DNA of 64,000 bases from a bacterium BMS3Abin02 (lineage in GTDB: Bacteria; Actinomycetota; Acidimicrobiia; Spongiisociales; UBA4744): assembly GCA_002897675.1 (NCBI GenBank), contig BDSU01000011.1:62001-126000 (forward strand). The letters are read 5' to 3'. The position numbers and the translations under genes are program-made. Position 1 is the stretch's first letter. Each line of letters opens with the position of its first letter. The notes beneath the pieces were generated by a model. The model was not told the origin of the DNA and did not search any database. It saw only the letters and a list, made by a program, of their open reading frames with translations. Positions 1-6,349 of this stretch are shown piece by piece.

Positions 1-1
1 G

Positions 2-334
2 GGTGCGAAGTTCTGCTCTGAGTGTGGCACCCCGCTCGCTCTGGCGTATCCCTCGTGCGGATTGTCGGTCGCCGCCGGGACCGACGGATTCTGCTCCGAA
101 TGCGGCCACGCGCCGCACACAGCCCCATCGCAACCGGCAGCGGCCACCTCAACAGACCAGGAGCGCCGGTTCGTTTCGGTGCCGTTCATCGACCTGGTCG
201 AGTTCATACCGCTCACCATGGACCGGGACTCCGAAGAAGTCCGGTCGATGCCCACGCTCCATTTCGACTGGGCCCGCCAGATTGCTGGGCCTCGAGCATC
301 CGCTCGGCAGGCGGCACGCCGGCGAAGCGCATGA
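2..334 (+). pseudogene. 5' remnant of a double-zinc-ribbon class III adenylate cyclase
   Basis: Read in frame from base 2, the translation gives a zinc-ribbon pair (FCSECG at codons 4-9, GFCSECG near codons 29-35), then a linker and RRFVSVPFIDLVEF. This is recognisably the start of a class III nucleotide cyclase catalytic domain (family pattern RRxVSVLFADLVGFT). The next stretch, RDSEEVRSM then HFDWARQIAG, matches the family's first helix, but the frame stops at 334. The rest of the catalytic domain and the AAA/TPR regions usual in this family are absent. The gene may begin before the window. I read it as a decayed fragment, not a functional cyclase. Confidence 0.6.
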
Positions 335-460
335 CGCCTACGCGACCGGCGGCGTCTCAACGTATCTGGAGACCTTCTCGGGCTGCTTGCCGCCGCCGCA
401 GCAGGAAGAAGCCGATACCGTCTGAGCGATCTGCCGGCATGGGACGATGGCGAATGGGAC

Positions 461-640
461 CCGCGCATCGACACTCTCCAACGCGCAGGTGTGACATTCA
501 GAGTTCACGAGTACCAACCCCATGACAGCGACCTGCCCTACGGGGAGGCTGCGGCAGCGGCGCTGGGCGTCGACCTGGAGAGAGTGTTCAAGACACTCGT
601 GGCGGTGGTCGATGAGAATCCGGTGGTCGCCATCCTGCCG
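461..640 (+). pseudogene. Fragment of a YbaK/EbsC (Cys-tRNA(Pro) deacylase) gene
   Basis: The frame reads RIDTLQRAGVTFRVHEY, then YGEAAAAALGVDLERVFKTL, then PVVAILPV. This is the N-terminal third of a YbaK-family aminoacyl-tRNA deacylase (family pattern 'AGVxFRVHEYxHD..YGxEAAxALGVxPxRVFKTLV'). Homology stops abruptly near 640, where the sequence switches to a kynureninase-like motif in another frame. There is no proper start codon and no C-terminal active-site region, so the piece cannot encode a working enzyme. The 126 bases upstream (335-460) are open in the same frame, but I recognise nothing in them. Confidence 0.65.
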
Positions 641-645
641 GTGCC

Positions 646-711
646 GGCGCCGACTTCGCCATCGGGTACGGTTACAAGTACTTCGGCGGAGGACCCGGCG
701 CGCCCGCGACC
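646..711 (+). pseudogene. 22-codon fragment around the PLP lysine of kynureninase
   Basis: One frame reads GADFAIGYGYKYFGGGPGAP. This closely resembles the pyridoxal-phosphate lysine motif of kynureninase (family: ADFAVGCxYKYLNGGPGAPA; the Lys at codon 676-678 is the Schiff-base residue). Nothing kynureninase-like is seen on either side. The fragment is joined directly to YbaK debris on its left and to the truncated FrnE-like gene (opposite strand) on its right. The motif is short, so the call rests on the near-complete match of an unusual signature. Confidence 0.6.
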
Positions 712-1259
712 GTTCGGTCGCCTTCGTCGAGCAGCAGTGTTGGGAAGCCACTCACACCCAATTGGTAAGCCTCCTCGAAGTCGGTCCAGGTGCGCTCGCG
801 CATCTCCGATGACGTCAGCGCCGCCATGAATCGGTCCGGATCCACATCGAAGCCGCCGAGCAGGTCCAGGTAGGCGTCCGGGTCGGTGACGTCGACCCCG
901 TCGACGTAGAGGGCGTGCTGCACGGCGACGAAGAACCTCAGGGTTTCCTTCGGGTTGAGTTCTCGCATGGTGACCACGGCCGTGTCGGCGGTCTCCGTGT
1001 CGTAGACCCAGCCCTCACGCTCCAGGACCGTGCGATCGAATTGCTGTCCGGTTCGCGCCTCCACCTGCTCCCAATGGTGGGCGAGGTAGCTGCGCATCCG
1101 ACCGTCGAGCGCTTGCGCCGCGTCGCCGGGACGGAGTCCACCTGCGATCAGCCGGATCGGGATCGCGAAGGTCCGCTGCAGCTCGTCGAGCACAGGGGCG
1201 AACCCCCAGCACCACGAGCACATCGGGTCGCCGACGTAGATGAATTCGAGTTCGGACAC
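672..1259 (-). CDS. DsbA-family FrnE-like thiol oxidoreductase, 3' end truncated
   Basis: About 195 residues of the DsbA/FrnE thioredoxin-fold family. The N-terminal strand ends in DPMCSWCWG with the CXXC redox pair. A helical insertion follows, then the cis-proline loop GVSGFPTLLL. There is no signal peptide, so it is probably a cytoplasmic thiol-disulfide oxidoreductase. I prefer the GTG start at 1259 because AAGAAGG lies a few bases upstream; ATG at 1286 is the alternative. The last residues (after DEGDRT) are not family-like: that DNA is the antisense of the kynureninase fragment, so roughly the last 15-20 native residues have been replaced by a chimeric tail. Function is therefore uncertain. 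Confidence 0.75.
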   Translation of the reverse strand: MSELEFIYVGDPMCSWCWGFAPVLDELQRTFAIPIRLIAGGLRPGDAAQALDGRMRSYLAHHWEQVEARTGQQFDRTVLEREGWVYDTETADTAVVTMRELNPKETLRFFVAVQHALYVDGVDVTDPDAYLDLLGGFDVDPDRFMAALTSSEMRERTWTDFEEAYQLGVSGFPTLLLDEGDRTVAGAPGPPPKYL

Positions 1260-1453
1260 GTGTGCCTTCTTGCCGGATCGAGACATCCTATGGCATGTCC
1301 TGGGCAAGGCAGATCGCGAAAACTTTCCGCTGAATGTCGAGCCGCGGACTGGCATCGTCTACCCGAGAGGGGATTCCTTTCCGTCGGCGAGTAGATGGGG
1401 CGTTGTCGGTCTTCGAGCGCTCGCCCTCGAGGTCGAAAAGGAGGTGAGCAGCG

Positions 1454-1753
1454 ATGCTTTTCGCATGGACCGGCACGTGGAGGACCGATCTTTCCGACGA
1501 AGCCATCCGTGGAGCCCTGGCACGTCGGGCTACCTGGCAGTATCCGGACGGCGTCAACGTCATCGGTGAATGGTGGCGTCCCGGCGTCGCGGATCCTGCG
1601 ATCGTCAGCGTCTTCGAAACGGACAGCTACGCGCCGATCTTGGAGATGTCGCTCGTCTGGGGAGACGTGCTCCGTATCCACTGCACCCCGGCGGTTACCG
1701 CCGAGGATGGGCTCGTGATGGGAGCGCAGATCCTGCAGAAGATGCAGGGCTGA
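1454..1753 (+). CDS. DUF3303-like small protein
   Basis: A 99-residue protein beginning MLFAWTGTWRTDLSDEAIR and containing VIGEWWRPGVADPAIVSVFE. This resembles the small ferredoxin-like-fold DUF3303 proteins of unknown function. The start is supported by AGGAGGTGA at 1439-1447. It stands alone and is followed by a strong hairpin (1761-1782). No catalytic motif is visible. The family assignment is by overall pattern and is moderate. Confidence 0.7.
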   Translation: MLFAWTGTWRTDLSDEAIRGALARRATWQYPDGVNVIGEWWRPGVADPAIVSVFETDSYAPILEMSLVWGDVLRIHCTPAVTAEDGLVMGAQILQKMQG

Positions 1754-1760
1754 ACCATTC

Positions 1761-1782
1761 GGGAGGCGCTCCGGCGCCTCCC
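1761..1782 (+). terminator. Hairpin terminator after the DUF3303-like gene
   Basis: A 9-bp perfect stem GGGAGGCGC / GCGCCTCCC with a 4-base loop lies 7 bases after the stop codon at 1753. No clear T-tract follows, as is common for GC-rich terminators. It separates the DUF3303-like gene from the Nudix gene at 1804. Confidence 0.6.
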
Positions 1783-1803
1783 AGCCTGTAGGGTTGCTCG
1801 CCC

Positions 1804-2283
1804 ATGGGTGAGCTCCGTATCCGCCAGGCAGTTCGCGGTCTCGTCATCGACGAAGACGATCGGGTGCTGCTCGTTCACTTCGAGTTCCCCTACCGATCCC
1901 TGTGGCACTCCCCGGGTGGCGGCATCGAACCGGGGGAGAGTCACCACGAGGCCCTGGGCCGCGAACTCGCCGAGGAGGCCGGTCTCGTCGGCGCCGAGAT
2001 CGGCCCGCACATCTGGACTCGGCGGCATATCTTCCCGTTCCTCGACGGCAGTCACGACGGCCAGGAGGAGGCCTGCTATCTGGTCCGGACCCGGGCGTTC
2101 GAACCGGCACCGCAGATGACGTGGGAGGAGTTGCGTGCCGAGTTCGTCGACGACGTCCGCTGGTGGACCCTCTCCGAGATGGCCGCGTCCAGCGAGATGT
2201 TCGCCCCGAACGACCTGCCGCGCCTCGTCGCCGAGATCATCACCAACGGTCCGTCGGTCGCCCCGCTGACCGTGGGTATCTAG
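1804..2283 (+). CDS. Nudix hydrolase
   Basis: A 159-residue Nudix-fold protein. The Nudix box GX5EX7REXXEEXG is present as GGIEPGESHHEALGRELAEEAGL (residues ~40-62), with the REXXEE glutamates that bind Mg2+. Family members hydrolyse nucleoside diphosphates linked to another moiety. The substrate cannot be told from sequence; the aromatic-rich C-terminal half (DDVRWWTLSEM) is typical of MutT/ADP-sugar-type members. The ATG at 1804 follows directly on GCTCGCCC, without a strong ribosome-binding site. Confidence 0.88.
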   Translation: MGELRIRQAVRGLVIDEDDRVLLVHFEFPYRSLWHSPGGGIEPGESHHEALGRELAEEAGLVGAEIGPHIWTRRHIFPFLDGSHDGQEEACYLVRTRAFEPAPQMTWEELRAEFVDDVRWWTLSEMAASSEMFAPNDLPRLVAEIITNGPSVAPLTVGI

Positions 2284-2388
2284 GACTCACGGGCCATGAG
2301 TCGGGGTTTCACTTTGGCGGTCTGGTGATCTGGTGGCGCGAAAGGGCACTCTGTAGCATCGCCAGGCAGGAAGCGACGGCGAACCCTG

Positions 2389-3453
2389 TTGTGGGCGGTG
2401 TTCTACGCGATCGGTGCGCCAGGGTTGATCCTCGCCGTCTGGTTCCAAGGGCGACTATCGGCTTCGGTCGACGTGCATCTCTACGGCCTCGTCGCGACCG
2501 GTACGCTCGGCCTGCTGACCATGGCCTTGGCCTGGTGGTTCCTCCGTCGTGATGGCATCGTCCTTCGCAGCTCGCCCGTGGCGAGATGGCTGTGGTGGGC
2601 GATCCTGGCGGTCGCCGGATGGGTGCCCCTCGTCGCTGTCTTCGGCCTCGTTGCCGGCCGGCCCGTCTCCTTGACGTTCATACGCGACGGCTGGGTGCTT
2701 CCGATCCAGTGGCTGTTCGTCGCCCCCGCCGAGGAGCCCTTCTACCGCGGCTACCTGCTGCACCGGCTGTCCGGACCCGACGGCCGGGCGAACGGGAGGG
2801 GCTTGGTGTTGTCGTCGATCGTGTTCGGGTTCTCGCACTATGTGCAGCGAGTCATCATCCAGGGGATAGACCCGGTCGGGGCGATGGGCAATGTCCTCGC
2901 TGTGATCGCGATCGGCCTCGCGCTTGGATGGATCTACGTGCAATCGTCGTCGATTCCGCTCGTCGCATTCGTGCACGGATGGAGCAACGCGCCGGCGATC
3001 GGACCCACGAGTGACGTTTTGGGTGGTCTCTGGATGCTCGGATGGGTGGTGGGCGTCTCGATGTGGAGGATCGTGCGACAAGGACGACGGTACCATGGTG
3101 GCGACCGGCACCCGGACCCGCGGATGGCGGGTGAAGCGTCCGCCGTGCCGGACGCTTCCGGACGGCGATCGGGAGTCTTTCCTGGCAGAGCCCAGGGTTC
3201 AGGTCGTGGCGAGCGCGTGAAGAAGGAACCCGTTGATGTCGGCCATCTCGTCGATCAGTTTGTCCGTCGGCTTGCCGAGACCGTGCCCCGACCGGGCGTC
3301 GATCCGCAGCAGCAACGGCTGCTTCGAGGACCCCCGACGCGTGCTGCAGGGCGGCGGCGCAATGTAGAGCGCAACCTGCCGTCGCTTCTCCCCGAACCCA
3401 GGGCTCGTAGATGCGCTCAGCGCACCCCTGAGCCCAGGGTTCAGGAGTACTAG
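2389..3453 (+). CDS. CPBP-family intramembrane protease-like protein with aberrant C-terminal extension
   Basis: The first ~235 residues form a multi-helix membrane protein with the three CPBP (Rce1/Abi) motifs: EEPFYRGYL (EExxxR), FGFSHY, and HGWSNA (HxxxN). The family are intramembrane glutamate proteases, often linked to bacteriocin immunity. The start is TTG 2389; there is no in-frame ATG between the preceding stop at 2326 and that point. From about 3100 on, the reading frame runs through a hairpin (3133-3158), a partial repeat (3188-3200), the antisense of a prolyl-oligopeptidase fragment, and a full 49-bp repeat. The last ~115 residues are therefore very likely not native: the original stop was lost or the end was rearranged. 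Confidence 0.75.
   Translation: MWAVFYAIGAPGLILAVWFQGRLSASVDVHLYGLVATGTLGLLTMALAWWFLRRDGIVLRSSPVARWLWWAILAVAGWVPLVAVFGLVAGRPVSLTFIRDGWVLPIQWLFVAPAEEPFYRGYLLHRLSGPDGRANGRGLVLSSIVFGFSHYVQRVIIQGIDPVGAMGNVLAVIAIGLALGWIYVQSSSIPLVAFVHGWSNAPAIGPTSDVLGGLWMLGWVVGVSMWRIVRQGRRYHGGDRHPDPRMAGEASAVPDASGRRSGVFPGRAQGSGRGERVKKEPVDVGHLVDQFVRRLAETVPRPGVDPQQQRLLRGPPTRAAGRRRNVERNLPSLLPEPRARRCAQRTPEPRVQEY
3133..3158 (+). terminator. Hairpin inside the extended CPBP reading frame
   Basis: A 10-bp perfect stem GAAGCGTCCG / CGGACGCTTC with a 6-base loop. Its position suggests that it once terminated the CPBP gene. It is now inside the open reading frame, which supports the view that the ORF's C-terminal third is readthrough. 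Confidence 0.5.
3188..3200. repeat. Half-copy of the 49-bp palindromic element (family 1)
   Basis: The 13 bases GAGCCCAGGGTTC equal one arm of the 49-bp element at 3394, 4202 and 16608. On the minus strand the arm begins TGAACCC, and that TGA is the stop codon of the prolyl-oligopeptidase remnant. The other arm and the centre are missing. Confidence 0.6.
3199..3360 (-). pseudogene. C-terminal fragment of a prolyl oligopeptidase (S9A)
   Basis: On the minus strand the last ~42 codons read QPLLLRIDARSGHGLGKPTD, then KLIDEMADINGFLLHAL. This is the C-terminus of prolyl oligopeptidases, including the catalytic-His segment (family: LLRIExRAGHGxGKPTxKxIEExADxxAFL). Just upstream, AALQHASG fits the family but lies in another frame, which points to a single-base insertion in a run of five G. 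Nothing else of the ~700-residue enzyme is present. The fragment sits exactly between the half-repeat at 3188 and the full repeat at 3394. Confidence 0.75.
3394..3442 (+). repeat. 49-bp palindromic element, family 1, copy A
   Basis: The outer arms GAACCCAGGGCTC and GAGCCCAGGGTTC are inverted repeats, and the centre TGCGCTCAGCGCA is a second palindrome. The element can therefore form a two-tier hairpin. It lies 7 bases beyond the stop codon of the minus-strand histidine phosphatase. Its exact reverse complement (49 of 49 bases) is copy B at 4202-4250. It could act as a bidirectional terminator, a REP/MITE-like element, or both. Confidence 0.9.
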
Positions 3454-4133
3454 CGGGTTCGGATGTCTTTCGGGAGGTGCTCCCTGTCGTTGAAGGTGCG
3501 GAGTGAGAAGACGTGCCCGCCGGCGAGATGAATCGCCCGCAGGCGCGCGATCGAGGCGTGGTAGAGGATGAATCGTTCCCACTCCCAGGGTGTCGGGTCT
3601 GCGCCGAGGAGGAATCCGAGCACGACGGCGTTCGTGCCGCCGTGTGCCACGATCACCACCCTTCCGGGCTCACCGGAGAAACGCCAGAGGTGCCGGTGCG
3701 CCGGATCTGGTCGGATCCCCCGCTCGTCGAGAATCCGGAGCATTGCGCTCGTGACCCGCTCGTGGAAGTCGCGGAAACTCTCACCACCTTCGATACCGTT
3801 CCACCACTCCTCGGGGGAGCGGTCACGTCCCTCGGCGAAGATACGTTGCACGGTCGCCTCGAGCATTCCCGTCCAGTCCGGCATACGGATCTCGACCAGG
3901 TCGGGGACCGTCACCGGTTCGACGCCGGTCAACGCAGCGAGGGGCTTTGCGGTCTCCTGGGATCGGAGGGCCGGTGACACGAGGATCTCGCGGACCGGTC
4001 GTTTCTCGGCTGCGAGCCGTTCTGCGGTGAGCAGTGCTTGGCGGTTGCCACGCTCCGTGAGGTGGGGATCGATTTGGGACACGCCGTCGACAGCCCATCT
4101 GGGCTCGCCGTGTCGCACGAAGACCAATTCCAT
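3450..4133 (-). CDS. Histidine phosphatase (phosphoglycerate-mutase-like) family protein
   Basis: A 227-residue branch-1 histidine phosphatase. VFVRHGEP at residues 4-11 carries the phosphorylated His. SPALRSQETA supplies the conserved Arg, and IVAHGG near residue 165 the second catalytic His. Substrates in this superfamily range from phosphoglycerate to sugar, cobamide and peptide phosphates, and I cannot choose between them. The gene is a single cistron bracketed by two identical, oppositely oriented 49-bp elements (3394-3442 and 4202-4250), so it may have moved or been duplicated as a unit. Confidence 0.88.
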   Translation of the reverse strand: MELVFVRHGEPRWAVDGVSQIDPHLTERGNRQALLTAERLAAEKRPVREILVSPALRSQETAKPLAALTGVEPVTVPDLVEIRMPDWTGMLEATVQRIFAEGRDRSPEEWWNGIEGGESFRDFHERVTSAMLRILDERGIRPDPAHRHLWRFSGEPGRVVIVAHGGTNAVVLGFLLGADPTPWEWERFILYHASIARLRAIHLAGGHVFSLRTFNDREHLPKDIRTR

Positions 4134-4201
4134 CGGTGGGAGGTTAGGTCGGAGTTGGCGTTTCGCCGTGCCAAAACCCGGCTCCAGGCTGCTGCTGCTG
4201 C

Positions 4202-4250
4202 GAACCCTGGGCTCAGGGGTGCGCTGAGCGCATCTACGAGCCCTGGGTTC
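4202..4250 (-). repeat. 49-bp palindromic element, family 1, copy B
   Basis: Exact reverse complement of copy A. It lies 10 bases beyond the stop codon of the minus-strand thioesterase (4261) and about 70 bases upstream of the start of the histidine phosphatase gene. Copies A and B together form perfect inverted repeats around that gene. Confidence 0.9.
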
Positions 4251-4260
4251 AGGGGTTTTC

Positions 4261-4704
4261 TCAGCCGATCAGGTAGGTGCCCGTCCCGACGGCGATCAGG
4301 TCACCGGAGTCGTTACGCAACTCCATTCGGGTGACGGCCACTTTGTTCCCCGCTCTGAGCGTGTAGGCCGTAGCCTCGAAGCTCGCGCCTACTCCTGGCC
4401 GCAGGTAGTCGACACGCAGGTCGATCGTGCCGAGATGGGCGAAGCGCTCGGCCATGGTCGACGTATGGTTGCCGACCGCTGCGGCGATCGCGGACATCCC
4501 GCCGGCAACGTCGAGGGTGGCCGAGATGACTCCGCCGTGGAGGCTACCGCGGGCGAAATTGCCCACGAGATCGTCTCGCATCTCGAAGGAGAGCGTCGTT
4601 CGATTCGCGTCCAGGTCACCGAGCTGCAGTCCGAGCACCCGGTTGAACGGGATCTGGGCTTCGACAGCCCTCGTCAGACTGGCGAGATCATTGGAATCGT
4701 TCAT
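4261..4704 (-). CDS. Hotdog-fold thioesterase (PaaI/YiaI-like)
   Basis: A 147-residue hotdog-fold protein. FARGSLHGGVISATLDVAGG is the helix and loop typical of PaaI-type acyl-CoA thioesterases (HGG motif), followed by IDLRVDYLRPG and a C-terminal strand set. The ATG at 4704 is chosen because homology begins there; the frame stays open further upstream but looks non-coding. The substrate is unknown; such proteins usually hydrolyse aryl- or acyl-CoA thioesters. It is not clearly co-transcribed with its neighbours. Confidence 0.85.
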   Translation of the reverse strand: MNDSNDLASLTRAVEAQIPFNRVLGLQLGDLDANRTTLSFEMRDDLVGNFARGSLHGGVISATLDVAGGMSAIAAAVGNHTSTMAERFAHLGTIDLRVDYLRPGVGASFEATAYTLRAGNKVAVTRMELRNDSGDLIAVGTGTYLIG

Positions 4705-4849
4705 GCGTGCGATTGTATGCACTGACGGAGCCTTTTCAGTCCGGGGGGAGAGAACCCGCTCGGCGCCGTCGGAGTTGGACACGGTTTTCTTGCAGGAGCG
4801 TCGCGTGGCTCTCAGGGTCCGAAGGCATCGCCATCGGTTCCGGGTGGGT

Positions 4850-5644
4850 TCAGCCGACCCGTCGACGCGCCCGAAGCGCCCAGAACAGTGCAGCGCTACC
4901 GACCGCTCCGGCGAGCGCCGCACCCGACACGACGGGGGTGGGGCGGGGCAGGGATGCCAGACGCGTGCGGATCGTCACCGGCCGCTCGAAGTGCAGGATC
5001 TCCCAGTCCCGCTCTTCTGCGACCTTGGCGAGTTCCTTGTCCGGGTTGACCGCCACGGGGTGGCCGACGGCTTCGAGCATCGGGATGTCGGTGTGTGAAT
5101 CCGAGTAGGCGAAGGACTCGGGGAGTGAGATGCCTTCGCGTCGGGCGAACTCCTCGATGGCCTCCGCCTTGCCTTGCCCGTAGGCGTAGAAGTCGATCTC
5201 GCCCGTGTAGCGGCCATGGTCATCGACCGCGGCCCTTGTCGCGATGACCCGATCGACACGGAGATGCGACGCAAGCGGATCCACGATCTCCTCTGCACTC
5301 GATGAGACGATCACGACGAGTCTGCCGGCCTGGAGGTGCTCGTCGATGATTGCGAGCGCTTCGGCGAACACGAGTGGCGCCACGACTTCGTCGACCGTCT
5401 CTCTGGCGATTCTTCGTAGCTGCTGTTGATCCCACCCCTTGATGATCGCCATCATCTCTCCCCGGGCCCGCTCCATCTGGTCGTGGTCCGCTCCGAACAT
5501 GCGGTAGGAGATCTGCGCCAGTCCGGCCTTGAGGAGGGCGCGACGATTCAACAGCCCTGCCTTGTAGAGGGGGCGGCCGAAGGCGAGTGTCGACGACTTG
5601 GCGATGATCGTCTTGTCGAGGTCGAAGAAGGCGGCAGCAGTCAC
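4850..5644 (-). CDS. HAD-IB family hydrolase (SerB-like phosphatase)
   Basis: A 264-residue HAD phosphatase of subfamily IB. FFDLDKTI (residues 6-13) holds the nucleophile and acid Asp, SSSAEE the motif II Ser, GQGKAEA the motif III Lys, and YSDSHTDIPML the motif IV Asp. The C-terminus has a hydrophobic segment (VVSGAALAGAVGSAALFWAL) that may anchor it in the membrane. It is divergent from the tad operon, the same arrangement as Rv3661 next to Rv3660c in M. tuberculosis, so it is the likely orthologue. The physiological phosphoester is unknown. Confidence 0.88.
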   Translation of the reverse strand: MTAAAFFDLDKTIIAKSSTLAFGRPLYKAGLLNRRALLKAGLAQISYRMFGADHDQMERARGEMMAIIKGWDQQQLRRIARETVDEVVAPLVFAEALAIIDEHLQAGRLVVIVSSSAEEIVDPLASHLRVDRVIATRAAVDDHGRYTGEIDFYAYGQGKAEAIEEFARREGISLPESFAYSDSHTDIPMLEAVGHPVAVNPDKELAKVAEERDWEILHFERPVTIRTRLASLPRPTPVVSGAALAGAVGSAALFWALRARRRVG

Positions 5645-5748
5645 GGGCTGATTCTACGCGTCGACGGGGAATCGTCTGTGGTTGGCACGGCGGGCTCCCG
5701 GTCCGGAATCCACCATTCATGCCACATTTGCGACCACGTGACAAGGGG

Positions 5749-5777
5749 TTGCCCATGCCCATGTCGGCGCATACGTT
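5749..5777 (+). promoter_or_regulatory. Candidate promoter of the tad operon
   Basis: TTGCCC (5749-5754), 17 bases, then TACGTT (5772-5777). This is a fair sigma-A-type match with optimal spacing, 24 bases before the GTG at 5801 and upstream of the AAGGAG ribosome-binding site at 5791. Inferred from sequence only. Confidence 0.4.
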
Positions 5778-5800
5778 GCCCAACGAGAGCAAGGAGTGGT

Positions 5801-6349
5801 GTGCCGGTTCTGTGTGTCCGAACAGAACGAGATGGCCTGCTGTCGGCGATTGCGCCGATCGGCCTCGCCGCGGCGGTCGAGACCGCGCTCGTCGTCGACC
5901 TCGATCCGGAAGGTCCCGACTATCGGGGTGAGACATCGCTTGCCCGTCTCGTTGCAGACGGTCCGACGCGCCGTGATCTGCATCCGTCGAGGGGAGGCGT
6001 CGCCGTTCTACGCAACGGCGGGATCGCCTATGAGGAGGCGGAGCAGGTCTTGGACGCACTGAGCGAAGGCTGGCCGCACCTCGTGCTGCGGCTTCCCACA
6101 GGAGGCCTGTCCGTTCGATACGCGCCGATCGTTCCGATAGTTCCGCTGCTGCCCGGGGCGCTCGCCGTCGCGCAGAAGAGCCCCGCCGTGTTCCAGCAGG
6201 CCGGCTTTCGGCTGCGGCCCCCCGCACCGGGGCCTGTGCTTCCCAGGCCGTCGCGGCGTACGGTCGGCGGGTTGCTGCGAGGCCAGATCGATTCGCACAG
6301 CCGATGGGTTCGCGCCTGGCGCGGCGTCTGGGAGCTGCCATGGATGTGA
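5801..6349 (+). CDS. Reduced TadZ/CpaE (Ssd)-like protein, first gene of the tad operon
   Basis: A 182-residue protein starting at GTG 5801 after AAGGAG (5791-5796). I recognise no full domain, but ETALVVDLDPEG resembles the second nucleotide-site Asp motif of MinD/ParA-type ATPases, followed by SLARLVADG as in TadZ/CpaE. The P-loop position reads TERDGLLSAIAPIG and has no Walker A Lys. It occupies the position of Rv3660c (Ssd, CpaE-like) directly upstream of tadA and overlaps its start by 10 bases. I infer a shortened, non-ATP-binding TadZ-like localisation factor. The family call is inference. Confidence 0.7.
   Translation: MPVLCVRTERDGLLSAIAPIGLAAAVETALVVDLDPEGPDYRGETSLARLVADGPTRRDLHPSRGGVAVLRNGGIAYEEAEQVLDALSEGWPHLVLRLPTGGLSVRYAPIVPIVPLLPGALAVAQKSPAVFQQAGFRLRPPAPGPVLPRPSRRTVGGLLRGQIDSHSRWVRAWRGVWELPWM

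Noticed and set aside
3-425. The 140-residue plus-strand frame from base 3, and the 167-residue frame from base 22
   Set aside because: Both are out of frame with the zinc-ribbon/cyclase remnant and show no family motif.
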